This document shows, in pieces, positions 1-7,341 of a stretch of DNA of 27,332 nucleotides (the first letter of the stretch is position 1; every line of letters starts with the position of its first letter). The notes beneath the pieces were generated by a model. That model saw nothing but the letters and a program-made list of their open reading frames with translations, did not search any database and had not been told where the DNA came from. The stretch is from a virus. The translations under genes were made by a program, and so were the position numbers. Where the stretch lies: positions 1-27,332 of IMG/VR virus record IMGVR_UViG_3300028920_000227, one strand, 5' to 3'.

Positions 1-584
1 TCGAATACAATCCATTCCTGCGCCGTGTAGGCAAAATAGATAGTTCTGACGCTGTATTCAATCGCGCCGCTGCGCGGATTGGCCGTTTCAACCCTGCGGT
101 CACCCATAGCTATAATGAAGTGAGTAGGCACCGTCGGATTAACGCGGTCTGCCGTGTAGGGCAGGAATCGATCCGATGGAATCGCCCGCAGGTAGGGCTT
201 TCCGTTCCAAATATACGGCTCCAGCAGCGAGGATTTGAACAGGTTGAAAAACTCGTTTGCCTGGTTGCAAATTTGATTGGCGTTAAGAGTATCCTCATAC
301 CAGGCCAGCAATTCGCCGTCCTGGTCGGCGCCGTCGATCACCCGCCGTGTGGGCGGGTATATGCGGCTCAGCTTGTCCATCAATTGGCGCAGAATATTGA
401 GCAGACAAATCCGATGCCTGGCCTGCTCGAATGATTGCGGCGACAATTGCCGCGCAAGGTCCTGCTCAACGTATTTCAGCAGATTGCCTTCATAGATATC
501 GAAAAGCTTGAAATTGTGGTCGAGGATGCATTGATTTGCTTTGATGTGGTCAACAAGTGCAGGAATATCGTCACGTAGTGCCAT
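1..584 (-). CDS. Portal protein, N-terminal part (runs off the left edge)
   Basis: An uninterrupted minus-strand frame runs from an ATG at 584 to the window edge, giving about 194 residues without a stop. It begins MALRDDIPALVDHIKANQ and is preceded by a GAGGA ribosome site. It starts 10 bases after the terminase large subunit stop, the usual place for a portal gene. The helical N-terminus, the segment around LLNILRQLMDKLSRIYPP and the later stretch PSDRFLPYTADRVNPTVPTH resemble SPP1-gp6-like portals, which form the dodecameric ring at the DNA-entry vertex and dock the terminase. The family call rests mostly on synteny plus general resemblance. The C-terminal part is outside the window. Confidence 0.75.
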   Translation of the reverse strand, partial: MALRDDIPALVDHIKANQCILDHNFKLFDIYEGNLLKYVEQDLARQLSPQSFEQARHRICLLNILRQLMDKLSRIYPPTRRVIDGADQDGELLAWYEDTLNANQICNQANEFFNLFKSSLLEPYIWNGKPYLRAIPSDRFLPYTADRVNPTVPTHFIIAMGDRRVETANPRSGAIEYSVRTIYFAYTAQEWIVF

Positions 585-593
585 CGCAAATCC

Positions 594-1949
594 TCAAAGC
601 AAAACCGTTTTTTGCGGCTTCGGCAGGTGTTTCTGTGCCCAAAGGCCATAGCCGATTGCCGTGGTTATGTGCTGGTACGGCTTGGAATCGTCCTCGGTCG
701 TTCGGCCGCCTGGCTTTAATGCCGTCAGTCTCAGGCCCTTGTCTGCCGTTGGCGCATCCTTGTAAACAAACAGGCGTTTTTGGCCATCCATGTTTTCGCA
801 ATAAGCGTTCACCAATGCCCACCGTTTGCGCACTGCCGGGTTGCTGAGCGGTACCACAATTTCGTAATTAAGTTGGCCGCCGTCCTTGGGCTTGTACCTG
901 GCAAGGTAGGAATCGATCTGATCAATATCCGATTTGATGTTGCGTGTATCGCGGTTGCGACCTGTCGCGTCAGAGTGGATATAGACCTTGGCGCCCATGT
1001 CGAAAATGCCGCGCTCTGCCGCCTCGTCCATCGCGTCAAGTGTGCGCATGCCTTCGACCACGATTTCTCCGAAAATGTGTAAAACATCGTCGGAAAACTG
1101 CATCAACACGGCTGACAGCGGTTTTCCAAGGGCAATATTGAAATCCAATGATAATATTATAGGCTGTTTTGTGTCAACAGCATAGGTTTCATTCCTGTAA
1201 TTATTCTGCCGGTTGTACGCGTAGTAGATTTTTTCCTCGTGCAGGTCAATCCATTCGCCGTATAGCATGCGCCGGGCCATCTTCTGGTCAAGGTTGGCTT
1301 GCAGGGATTTCACGTACGCATCCGGCAGGTACGGGTTGTCGGCCGTTACGCTGTAAAAGGTCTTGCGGAAATCGCCGTCCTGTTCGATGAAATAGCTGTA
1401 AAGGTCATGTGCCGGCGAGCCGGGGTTGGTTGCCGCGATGATCCAGGATTCGGGCACTTTTGGCAATCTGCCAACCCGCATTTTGATTTCGTGGTAATAT
1501 TCCATGTCATCGTTCTCGACCACTTCCTCAAGCGCCGCCGCGCTAAACTCGTATGATCGGACGTTCATGATTTTGCCGTCGGCCCATGACTTGGCAATGA
1601 TGGACGAGCCGTTGCGGAATTTGATGCCGCTTGTGGATTTGTTGTAAACATAGTCGGTGTATGGCTCCAGGTCGTCCAAGTGCTCAAGGATTTTTGCCAG
1701 CAGTGTGGCTTTCAAGTCTGCCAGCGTTCGCCGGCCGATCAACACGCAGGCGCCTGGATACATGAGGCAATGGGTGACGACAAGGTGCGCCATGACCAGG
1801 GATTTGCCGCTGCCCACCGATCCGCTTAGCAGGCATTCCGCTATTTGCTTTTTATAATCAACTACTTTGCGCAGCCAGCGTATGCAATCATACTGGTAGG
1901 GTATTTGCGTAGGATCAAACGCCTTGAGTGTTGCCGCCGATTCAATCAT
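594..1949 (-). CDS. terL: Terminase large subunit (packaging ATPase/nuclease)
   Basis: This is the motor that cuts concatemeric DNA and pumps it into the prohead. The 451-residue product, normal for the family, has a Walker A loop GSVGSGKS at residues 43-50. An acidic Walker B-like segment AAALEEVVE lies near 137-145 and a coupling motif IIAATNPGSP near 170-179. The C-terminal RNase H-like nuclease shows LSLDFN (Asp 269) and IHSDATG (Asp about 327) as metal-ligand candidates. The ATG at 1949 has only a weak GAAAG ribosome site. TerS lies upstream and portal downstream, the standard order. A strong terminator sits just before the gene, so its expression probably depends on read-through or an unseen promoter. 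Confidence 0.95.
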   Translation of the reverse strand: MIESAATLKAFDPTQIPYQYDCIRWLRKVVDYKKQIAECLLSGSVGSGKSLVMAHLVVTHCLMYPGACVLIGRRTLADLKATLLAKILEHLDDLEPYTDYVYNKSTSGIKFRNGSSIIAKSWADGKIMNVRSYEFSAAALEEVVENDDMEYYHEIKMRVGRLPKVPESWIIAATNPGSPAHDLYSYFIEQDGDFRKTFYSVTADNPYLPDAYVKSLQANLDQKMARRMLYGEWIDLHEEKIYYAYNRQNNYRNETYAVDTKQPIILSLDFNIALGKPLSAVLMQFSDDVLHIFGEIVVEGMRTLDAMDEAAERGIFDMGAKVYIHSDATGRNRDTRNIKSDIDQIDSYLARYKPKDGGQLNYEIVVPLSNPAVRKRWALVNAYCENMDGQKRLFVYKDAPTADKGLRLTALKPGGRTTEDDSKPYQHITTAIGYGLWAQKHLPKPQKTVLL

Positions 1950-1971
1950 TCAAAATACTTTCGATTGGCGT

Positions 1972-2006
1972 AAAAAAAACGCCGGCGGGAAAGCAAACGC
2001 CGGCGT
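1972..2006 (-). terminator. Intrinsic terminator between terS and terL
   Basis: On the minus strand, ACGCCGGCG pairs perfectly with CGCCGGCGT across a 10-base loop and is followed at once by a run of eight T. This is a textbook Rho-independent terminator. It lies 34 bases after the TerS stop and ends about 22 bases before the TerL start, inside the packaging operon rather than at its end. Confidence 0.88.
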
Positions 2007-2039
2007 ACCTCAAGAAAATCTGAACGTAGATCCATGCAA

Positions 2040-2399
2040 TCAATCTAATTTGTAGTTGAGCACAAACGGCTTGTTTTCGCCAGTGGAAATTTCGTTTTTA
2101 TCCGATTGATCAAGATACTGCTTGCCGAGCCAAATCGCCATTGTGCAATTGCCGCCTTCGAGGATTTGCATCTGCTTGCGCCTTATCGCAATTCGACCGC
2201 CCTGGCTCTTTTGTTGCCATGCGTCCGCAAAAGTCTGTTTATATTGCCGTTTACACCAGCGCTCTATCGTATCCTCGCTGCAATCGAAAAAACCGGAAAT
2301 TTCCTTGAGCGTACATTGCAGGTAGCAGAGTTTTTCAAAATGCTTCGCGTCAATCTCGACACGCGGCCGGCCCATTTTCTTTTTGCCGTTATCCGGCAT
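2040..2399 (-). CDS. terS: Terminase small subunit (DNA-recognition HTH protein)
   Basis: This 119-residue protein would recognise the packaging site and load TerL. It begins MPDNGKKKMGRPR, has a basic N-terminus, then a helix-turn-helix around TLKEISGFFDCSEDTIERWCK (residues about 29-49). The downstream part contains IRRKQMQILEGGNCTMAIWL and GKQYLDQSDK, the pattern of a common phage small-terminase family. The ATG at 2399 was chosen over the longer frame to 2504 because it has an AAAGGA site at the right distance and matches the family start. It overlaps the end of the upstream 43-aa gene by 11 bases, suggesting coupled translation. Confidence 0.85.
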   Translation of the reverse strand: MPDNGKKKMGRPRVEIDAKHFEKLCYLQCTLKEISGFFDCSEDTIERWCKRQYKQTFADAWQQKSQGGRIAIRRKQMQILEGGNCTMAIWLGKQYLDQSDKNEISTGENKPFVLNYKLD

Positions 2400-2520
2400 G
2401 TTTGATCCTTTGTATCTCGCGTTCGCGTTTCTGTGCCGCCGCCTTGGTTTTGAACCGGCCCAGCTTGCGCTTGCCGTCGCGGCTGAACAGCACGTACCAA
2501 ACACCTATTTTTCGGATCAT
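2389..2520 (-). CDS. Small basic KLG-type phage protein (43 aa)
   Basis: A short minus-strand gene begins MIRKIGVWYVLFSRDGKRKL and ends IQRIKHAG. A GAGG ribosome site lies just upstream of its ATG at 2520. The pattern (MIRK, then YVL, S.DGKRKLG.F.TK, then AAAQKRERE) is a recurrent small protein found beside terminase or portal genes in many tailed phages; its function is not known to me. It has a two-strand hairpin-like start and a charged helical end. It overlaps the TerS start by 11 bases, so the two are probably translated together. A parS-like palindrome lies 20 bases upstream. Confidence 0.75.
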   Translation of the reverse strand: MIRKIGVWYVLFSRDGKRKLGRFKTKAAAQKREREIQRIKHAG

Positions 2521-2539
2521 TGCTGCCTCAACTTTAGAA

Positions 2540-2555
2540 TGTTCCACGTGGAAAA
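2540..2555. promoter_or_regulatory. parS-like palindrome TGTTCCACGTGGAAAA
   Basis: The core TTCCACGTGGAA is a perfect 12-base palindrome with a central CACGTG. It matches the bacterial parS consensus TGTTTCACGTGAAACA at 13 of 16 positions. It lies between the end of the ParB-domain methyltransferase gene and the small gene before terS. Its half-site TGTTCCA is the same heptamer that is repeated at 5720-5985. It may be a ParB-like binding site or an operator for the packaging operon. Confidence 0.45.
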
Positions 2556-2556
2556 G

Positions 2557-4740
2557 TCAATTTTCCTGCAAAACAGCCTTATTACCGCTAAGCGCCTCGT
2601 ACCTTGCAAGTATTATATCACAGTGCGCCGGCTCCAATTCCGCCGCGATGCAGGTAAATTCCAACCGCTCAGCCGCGAGCAGCGTTGTACCGCTGCCGGC
2701 AAACGGCTCAAGTATCGTACCGCCTGGTGGCGTAATCAGTTTGCAAAGGTATTCCATGAGTTTGATTGGTTTGACAGTGGCATGAACGTTACTTTCACCG
2801 CGCTCACTGCGGCTGGCCTTGGCTTGGTATAGAAATCTGGTTGCGGTATTTCCTGTGATAGGCGTTGTGCTTTTCTCGGTTGGATTCTCGCCATTTTCGC
2901 AAATACTCGCGGCTACAATCTTTACAATACCCTTGATAGGTGCCTGATTTTCTCCTACTAAATAAATCAAGCAATCGGTATTGCTTACAAGACTGACACC
3001 TTCGATACTCTCGACCGTCAATGGTTTTATGATCTTCTCGCAATCGATTGTGCAATGACCAATGAGCGTGCTTGTCGAGACACTCAATATTGGAAAGGCA
3101 ATTATTGAGTGGGTTTCCATCTGCGTGATGGATATGGTGCCCATCTGGAATAGGGCCATTTGCCTGTTGCCAAATCCACCGGTGCTCAAGCATTCGCTTT
3201 TGCTTGCCGTTTTCTTTCCAGCAAACGTATCGCCGCCCTTTGTCTTGTCTAATCCACATGCGTCATTTATTACCATAAAAAAACGGCTTGCGCCACCGGT
3301 GTCGCCAAAACCGCAACCTACAGTATTATTTTTATCGGTTGCACCATGTTTATATATATTTGATCCCTTAACCCCTGACTGACCTCCCGCCGATTTTCCC
3401 AACTCACCGCTCTGCTTATCCAGCATCGCCGCTGCCGTTTCGTCAAGTATGACGTTGGCGGGGAAGCGGCCGGTACGCTTTTCTGAATCATTCCAATCAT
3501 CCTTGTATCCATCGCGATATTTCAACTCCGAATATGTATTGTGTTGTTTTTGCTCAAGCGTATGCCGTATTTCGCTTGATCGCCTATCTTTATCAGACTG
3601 AAAACCAATCCTCCCCCCATCCACATTAATCCCGCCGCATCCCCATTTGAGCACATTGTCTGCTACCGTTTTTTCGCTGATCGGTTTGCGAGCCAGCACG
3701 ATTGGCTCATTTGCCGGCTTGAGCGCTGTCCCCCAACCGTCCCAGGCTTTGGCGATATCTGTAACCGCCGTGTTATCCCTCGTAAGATCATTATTAGAGC
3801 TATTTTTCCAACCCTTAAGATTCTGATCGTGCTTACCTACAGAACGCCCATCAAATGTTTTTCTTTCAACCAAATCCCTCTCAACCCCTGCCGCCTTGTC
3901 GATAGCCTTACTGATATCCAGAGACTTCGGAAAACCTGAGCCATAAAGCCATTGCAATTGATCGCGAATATCAAACCCGCCGTCCTCAACATTGACAGCC
4001 ATTCGGTGATATGTCCTGGTGCCGCCAAACGACAGAACATGAGCGCCGGGTTTTACCGCGCCGAATACCGCTTGCCAAAACTCAACACCCGGCACATCGT
4101 AATCCCACTTTTTCCCCATAAATTCCAAGCCATACGGCGGATCAGTCACAACAGCATCCACCGTATTTGGCAATAAACCAGTTATCATTGCTTTCGCATC
4201 GCCAACAAATAGTTGGTGCCTTCCCAATTTCCACGTTTCGCCGGCCTTGCACCTTGCCGGAATATCGGCGGGCATATCATCGGCGCCATCTGCCGGTTCA
4301 TCATCGGCCGCGCCGTCGCCGCCTGTTGCCGTGGTGTCATCTTTAAACTTAAACCCCAGCCCGTCCAAATCCTCAGCCGTAAATCCAATTTCCTCCAGGT
4401 CAAACCCGTCCAGCCGCAGACTGTCGAGTGTTTCGCCGAGCACCGCGTTATCCCAATCTGCCAGTTCAGACGTGCGGTTGTCTGCCACAGCAAACGCACT
4501 TAATTCGGTTTCTGATCCATCCATGACGCTAACGGTAATCTCGGTCCATCCCAGCTGCCGTGCGGCCTCCAGCGTACCGTTGCCGGCCCTGACGACGCCT
4601 TTTTGATCGACCACAATGTTTTTGCGTTGGCCGAACCGTTTCAGGCTGCCTTTAATTGCTTCGATATTTTTTGGATCATGCCGCCTGGCATTGGACGGGT
4701 CGGCGACAAGGCTATTGATCGGGACAGTTTTGATATCCAC
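2557..4740 (-). CDS. ParB-domain/adenine- or cytosine-N4 DNA methyltransferase, interrupted by an HNH ORF
   Basis: The 727-residue product starts with a ParB/Srx-like domain (residues 1-95, with GNGTLEAARQLGW) and an acidic linker. A beta-class amino-methyltransferase follows: motif IV DPPYG at 200-204 and the SAM-binding FAGSGTT at 680-686. Such ParB-methyltransferase fusions are common in phages and modify phage DNA against host restriction. The ATG at 4740 follows AAAGGTGAG. The expected continuous motif around SRFF and YQAKASRSERGE is split by about 149 extra codons (residues about 489-637, bases about 2830-3276). That insert encodes an HNH nuclease in a different frame, yet this frame stays open. 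Whether the enzyme is still active is unknown. Confidence 0.85.
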   Translation of the reverse strand: MDIKTVPINSLVADPSNARRHDPKNIEAIKGSLKRFGQRKNIVVDQKGVVRAGNGTLEAARQLGWTEITVSVMDGSETELSAFAVADNRTSELADWDNAVLGETLDSLRLDGFDLEEIGFTAEDLDGLGFKFKDDTTATGGDGAADDEPADGADDMPADIPARCKAGETWKLGRHQLFVGDAKAMITGLLPNTVDAVVTDPPYGLEFMGKKWDYDVPGVEFWQAVFGAVKPGAHVLSFGGTRTYHRMAVNVEDGGFDIRDQLQWLYGSGFPKSLDISKAIDKAAGVERDLVERKTFDGRSVGKHDQNLKGWKNSSNNDLTRDNTAVTDIAKAWDGWGTALKPANEPIVLARKPISEKTVADNVLKWGCGGINVDGGRIGFQSDKDRRSSEIRHTLEQKQHNTYSELKYRDGYKDDWNDSEKRTGRFPANVILDETAAAMLDKQSGELGKSAGGQSGVKGSNIYKHGATDKNNTVGCGFGDTGGASRFFMVINDACGLDKTKGGDTFAGKKTASKSECLSTGGFGNRQMALFQMGTISITQMETHSIIAFPILSVSTSTLIGHCTIDCEKIIKPLTVESIEGVSLVSNTDCLIYLVGENQAPIKGIVKIVAASICENGENPTEKSTTPITGNTATRFLYQAKASRSERGESNVHATVKPIKLMEYLCKLITPPGGTILEPFAGSGTTLLAAERLEFTCIAAELEPAHCDIILARYEALSGNKAVLQEN
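2804..3259 (-). CDS. HNH homing-type endonuclease nested in the methyltransferase gene
   Basis: The 151-residue product reads MWIRQDKGRRYVCWKE at its start and carries a clear HNH core: EHRWIWQQANGPIPDGHHIH, then HADGNPLNN and NIECLDKHAH (residues about 25-67). A C-terminal zinc ribbon follows, CQSCK and YCKDC at about 88-117, ahead of a basic tail. This layout matches free-standing phage homing endonucleases, which nick or cut DNA and spread by recombination. It is read in a different frame from the surrounding methyltransferase and fills nearly the whole inserted block. Its last 8 or so codons run into methyltransferase sequence. Only a weak GGTAA-like ribosome site precedes the ATG, so expression may be low or coupled. 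Confidence 0.85.
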   Translation of the reverse strand: MWIRQDKGRRYVCWKENGKQKRMLEHRWIWQQANGPIPDGHHIHHADGNPLNNCLSNIECLDKHAHWSLHNRLREDHKTIDGREYRRCQSCKQYRLLDLFSRRKSGTYQGYCKDCSREYLRKWRESNREKHNAYHRKYRNQISIPSQGQPQ

Positions 4741-4790
4741 GGCTCACCTTTGAGTGGTTTATGCCGTGGATTGTAATATTCGACCGTTTT

Positions 4791-5063
4791 TTAGTCAAGC
4801 AAACCCACTACGCAGCCGAGCGGCATATTGATCTGCCGTGCTATTTCCGGCGCTGTGAGGCCCGTACTGCCAAGCTGGCGCACTGTTTCCACCAGGCCAA
4901 CGTTTGCTATTGATTTTTCCGCCGATAGCGTTCTGTGGTCGATTCCGTGCGCCATGTCATGGCAACGCGAGCACAGCGGCACGGTTTTGGTGCCGCCGCG
5001 TGATTTGGGCACAACGTGGTGCCGGCTTGTGGCCGGCTCGCCACATTCAAAACATGCCTGCAC
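4791..5063 (-). CDS. Small HNH nuclease with C-terminal HTH-like segment
   Basis: The 90-residue product has the compact HNH/McrA pattern CFECG, RHHVVPKSRGGTKTVPLC and CHDMAHG in its first 42 residues. The cysteines are zinc ligands and the HH/N-type centre is catalytic. The C-terminal part, GLTAPEIARQINMPLGCVV, looks like a resolvase-type helix-turn-helix. The start is a GTG at 5063 sharing one base with the TAG stop of the upstream gene (TAGTG), after a GGAG site, so translation is coupled. Role is uncertain: a DNA-processing nuclease or a packaging-associated HNH are both possible. Confidence 0.8.
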   Translation of the reverse strand: MQACFECGEPATSRHHVVPKSRGGTKTVPLCSRCHDMAHGIDHRTLSAEKSIANVGLVETVRQLGSTGLTAPEIARQINMPLGCVVGLLD

Positions 5064-5653
5064 TATCTCGCTCCAAATTTTCTAATAAGGTTGAAATATT
5101 TTGCGCCGGTTTCAGGGCCATTGACTTTGGACCATATTCTAACGTCACCGCCTGTCCTTAACGTCAGGCCATGCCATTTGGTACGGCCCAAATCTCCGAC
5201 ACCAAGTTGGGCCATTATTCTGCTCATCCAAAAACGTGCTCCATTTTGGTGATAATGCTTATCGAGCGAATCATAGAGGTTTGCGCAAAACACGTAAATA
5301 TAGCCATATTTTCCAAAACTTGTATGAGCATAATCGACAGCCTGGGCCGCGTATTGCGTATATTTGTTGACCTGGCCTAGTTGTCGGTCGTTTTCCGGCT
5401 CGAAACATTTAAACTCTATGCCGAGCGCCGCTTTTTTATTTTTCCATTCCGTTTTGTCTCTTGGCTGTATGATTGCATCTATACGCAGGTTTTTGCCGCT
5501 GAAATGCCTTCCCCATACCTCGGTTTCAATCTCAAAATGCGGCTCCAATTCATTCAATATCCTGCTGGCCGTCTTTTGCTCACGTACTGGAAAATCCTTG
5601 ACGTTTGGTTGCCATGTGTCCCATTTTCTTTTAAAAAATTCCTGATCACCCAT
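5063..5653 (-). CDS. Putative PD-(D/E)XK-type nuclease
   Basis: The 196-residue product begins MGDQEFFKRKWDTWQPN. Between residues about 45 and 85 it shows a possible PD-(D/E)XK core: an acidic residue in LRIDAIIQPRD, then GIEFKCFE giving the E-x-K pair, then a helix with QVNKYTQYAAQAVDY. This is the layout of many phage and restriction-like nucleases, but the fold assignment is inferred from this motif alone. It is the first gene after the iteron region and is coupled to the downstream HNH gene. It could act in recombination, DNA degradation or as a partner of the nearby methyltransferase; I see no basis to choose. Confidence 0.55.
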   Translation of the reverse strand: MGDQEFFKRKWDTWQPNVKDFPVREQKTASRILNELEPHFEIETEVWGRHFSGKNLRIDAIIQPRDKTEWKNKKAALGIEFKCFEPENDRQLGQVNKYTQYAAQAVDYAHTSFGKYGYIYVFCANLYDSLDKHYHQNGARFWMSRIMAQLGVGDLGRTKWHGLTLRTGGDVRIWSKVNGPETGAKYFNLIRKFGAR

Positions 5654-5719
5654 CTATTTTCCCTATAGTTAATGATTAACGCCGATTATTACGCCAGCCG
5701 TTATACGCAACAAATACCA

Positions 5720-5799
5720 TGGAACATATTGGAACAACCTTGGAACACTGCTTGGAACACAACTTTTTCCAACAATATCAACGTTGTCACAATGGAACA
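5720..5799 (+). repeat. Left iteron block (5 x TGGAACA)
   Basis: Five direct copies of TGGAACA are set at 10, 11, 12 and 40 base steps, so the first four lie on nearly one face of the helix. The innermost copy is extended as TTGTCACAATGGAACAC. The block is the mirror partner of 5905-5985. Confidence 0.85.
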
Positions 5800-5904
5800 C
5801 CTTTTTTGCCATAGCGGTTAATTTTTGAAGTGTAACATTTGTAATAAACATATTACCACACAATTACATTTCGACATATGCATAACACGACCTATACATT
5901 TACG

Positions 5905-5985
5905 TGTTCCACTGTGACAAACATGAAATCATTGACCTTTTCGTGTGTTCCAAGCCCTGTTCCATGGGTGTTCCAAGGTGTTCCA
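5905..5985 (-). repeat. Right iteron block (5 x TGTTCCA, inverted)
   Basis: Five copies of the same heptamer on the opposite strand have spacings 41, 12, 11 and 10. Read on the minus strand, the innermost copy is preceded by TTGTCACAG, matching the left block's extension. The sequence between heptamers is poorly conserved while their positions are kept, which points to protein-binding sites rather than a recent duplication. Confidence 0.85.
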
Positions 5986-5994
5986 AAGCGATAA

Positions 5995-7341
5995 TCAGTA
6001 CAGTTTTGTTACGCTAACGCCAGCCGCCCGATCCATTTCAGTATCGACGGCGTATTCAGTTTTCACGCAGGCGCCAACAAACACGCGCCGGCGTTTTGGT
6101 TCAACCCGTACGTTTTTGTAAATGATGCCGTGTTCGTATCTCATCCATTTGATAAACGCGGCCCTAAAGTCATCGTCAAGCCGTTTGGTAGCGACAATCC
6201 TTGCAAGCTCGGCCTGGCTGAAATGGAGTAGCTGGCAGTCGGCAATTCCCGGCCGCGTATCCAGCGCAAAGCAATCCTCGAAAATTTCCTCAAACCTTCC
6301 GCTATTCTTTTCAATCAACGCGTCCAAGCTATCGGCCTCGGTCCTGATCGGCCCGTGATCTACGGTCAAATCCTTGTAGCAGGCGCGGCATTTCCACAAA
6401 ATCCCTGCCGCCTCGGCCCACAACCGGTCATCGTAGTGTGGATCGGGTTCGCCGTTGATGCGGCCTACCTCGCAATAGATCGCCCGCCGGCGGTCTGCTT
6501 CCTGGCCGCTTAGTTTCGGCTCATCGTTACTTGCGAAAATAAACTTGCATGAGAGCGGCGCAGTGTACGCCTGGTGGCCTTTTTGCTCCACGGGTACATG
6601 GTCGCCACCGGTCAGCATTTTAAACAGCGGAGAGGCCGGGAAATGCCTGTCAGAGCAATCCGGGAACGCCACCAGCCTTTTACCGAGCAGCCCATAGGTC
6701 CAAAAGTTGTCCCCATGCCTGTTTGGCGGCACTTTTGCGGCATATGCCGGACCCATAACCCGCGCCAGAAACCTGAGCAATGCGCCCTTGCCGTTCATGC
6801 CGTCGCCATGCAAATAAACGTATTGTTGCCGGTCGGCTTCCGGCACCAGCAGGCTGCCGATAAAGGCACACAGGGCAGTGGCGTTTTCGGTCCTGCTTAA
6901 AAACTCATCAAAAACCGGTGTTGGCACAGCTGCAACATCAAATGGCAGGCGGTGAAAGCACAGGCCTGCGTCTGATTTTTCCCTGATCATTTTCGGCTCG
7001 GGGATGGCCGGCGTGAAAGCCTTCCAGAATTTCATGGCGGCCTTGGCTCCGGCCTCATCCACGGCGCGGAACATCGGCCAGTTGGTATCATGATGGCAAA
7101 ACCTCAAAATCTCACACGTAACGGCGTTTTCGCTAACGTATTCAACAACCTGCCCGGCGTGTTCCAACAGCACTTCCCTGGCACCAGGCACCGGCTCCAC
7201 GATATGGAAAATCGACCGAAACGGCGGTCCATGTGCGGTGGCGCTTGCCAGCCGGTTGATGGCGTTGCTGATATTGAATTGGATTTCAGCCTTGGTGAAT
7301 CGCGGTTTTTTCTGCCGCCCGCCGGATTCCGTTTCTGACAT
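5995..7341 (-). CDS. SF3 (D5-like) replicative helicase
   Basis: The 448-residue product carries the superfamily 3 helicase core. Walker A is GDGMNGKGAL at residues 179-188, Walker B is LVAFPDCSD near 223-231, and motif C is KFIFASNDEP at 266-275. An arginine-rich ADRRR segment follows. SF3 helicases of phages and plasmids unwind DNA at the origin, usually with a primase. The ATG at 7341 has a GGGAG site and overlaps the end of the primase gene by 56 bases, so the two act as a pair. The C-terminal 100 residues look like a winged-helix region. The gene ends at the edge of the iteron dyad, supporting a role in initiation there. Confidence 0.9.
   Translation of the reverse strand: MSETESGGRQKKPRFTKAEIQFNISNAINRLASATAHGPPFRSIFHIVEPVPGAREVLLEHAGQVVEYVSENAVTCEILRFCHHDTNWPMFRAVDEAGAKAAMKFWKAFTPAIPEPKMIREKSDAGLCFHRLPFDVAAVPTPVFDEFLSRTENATALCAFIGSLLVPEADRQQYVYLHGDGMNGKGALLRFLARVMGPAYAAKVPPNRHGDNFWTYGLLGKRLVAFPDCSDRHFPASPLFKMLTGGDHVPVEQKGHQAYTAPLSCKFIFASNDEPKLSGQEADRRRAIYCEVGRINGEPDPHYDDRLWAEAAGILWKCRACYKDLTVDHGPIRTEADSLDALIEKNSGRFEEIFEDCFALDTRPGIADCQLLHFSQAELARIVATKRLDDDFRAAFIKWMRYEHGIIYKNVRVEPKRRRVFVGACVKTEYAVDTEMDRAAGVSVTKLY

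Larger units (their letters stand above)
5654..5994. other. Gene-free iteron dyad, candidate replication origin
   Basis: No convincing gene occupies these 341 bases. The stretch holds five TGGAACA heptamers (starting at 5720, 5730, 5741, 5753 and 5793), then five TGTTCCA heptamers (5905, 5946, 5958, 5969 and 5979). Spacings are 10, 11, 12, 40 on the left and 41, 12, 11, 10 on the right. The two halves are mirror images about position 5852. Between them lies about 105 bases of AT-rich DNA. The region directly follows the SF3 helicase gene. Iterons flanking an AT-rich core beside the replication genes suggest an origin; a large operator is the alternative. Confidence 0.6.

Noticed and set aside
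2400-2504. N-terminal extension of TerS to 2504
   Set aside because: It overlaps the well-supported 43-aa gene in another frame; the ATG at 2399 has the better ribosome site and matches the family start.
2804-3276. Intein or group I intron in the methyltransferase
   Set aside because: No intein splice blocks (start Cys/Ser, terminal His-Asn) fit the edges in the methyltransferase frame, and the space outside the HNH ORF is too small for an intron core.
5669-5863. 64-aa minus-strand ORF in the iteron region
   Set aside because: It runs across the iteron array, has no clear ribosome site and no recognisable protein pattern.
5720-5985. CRISPR array
   Set aside because: The repeats are 7 bases, too short and unevenly spaced, and inverted across the centre; they are iterons.
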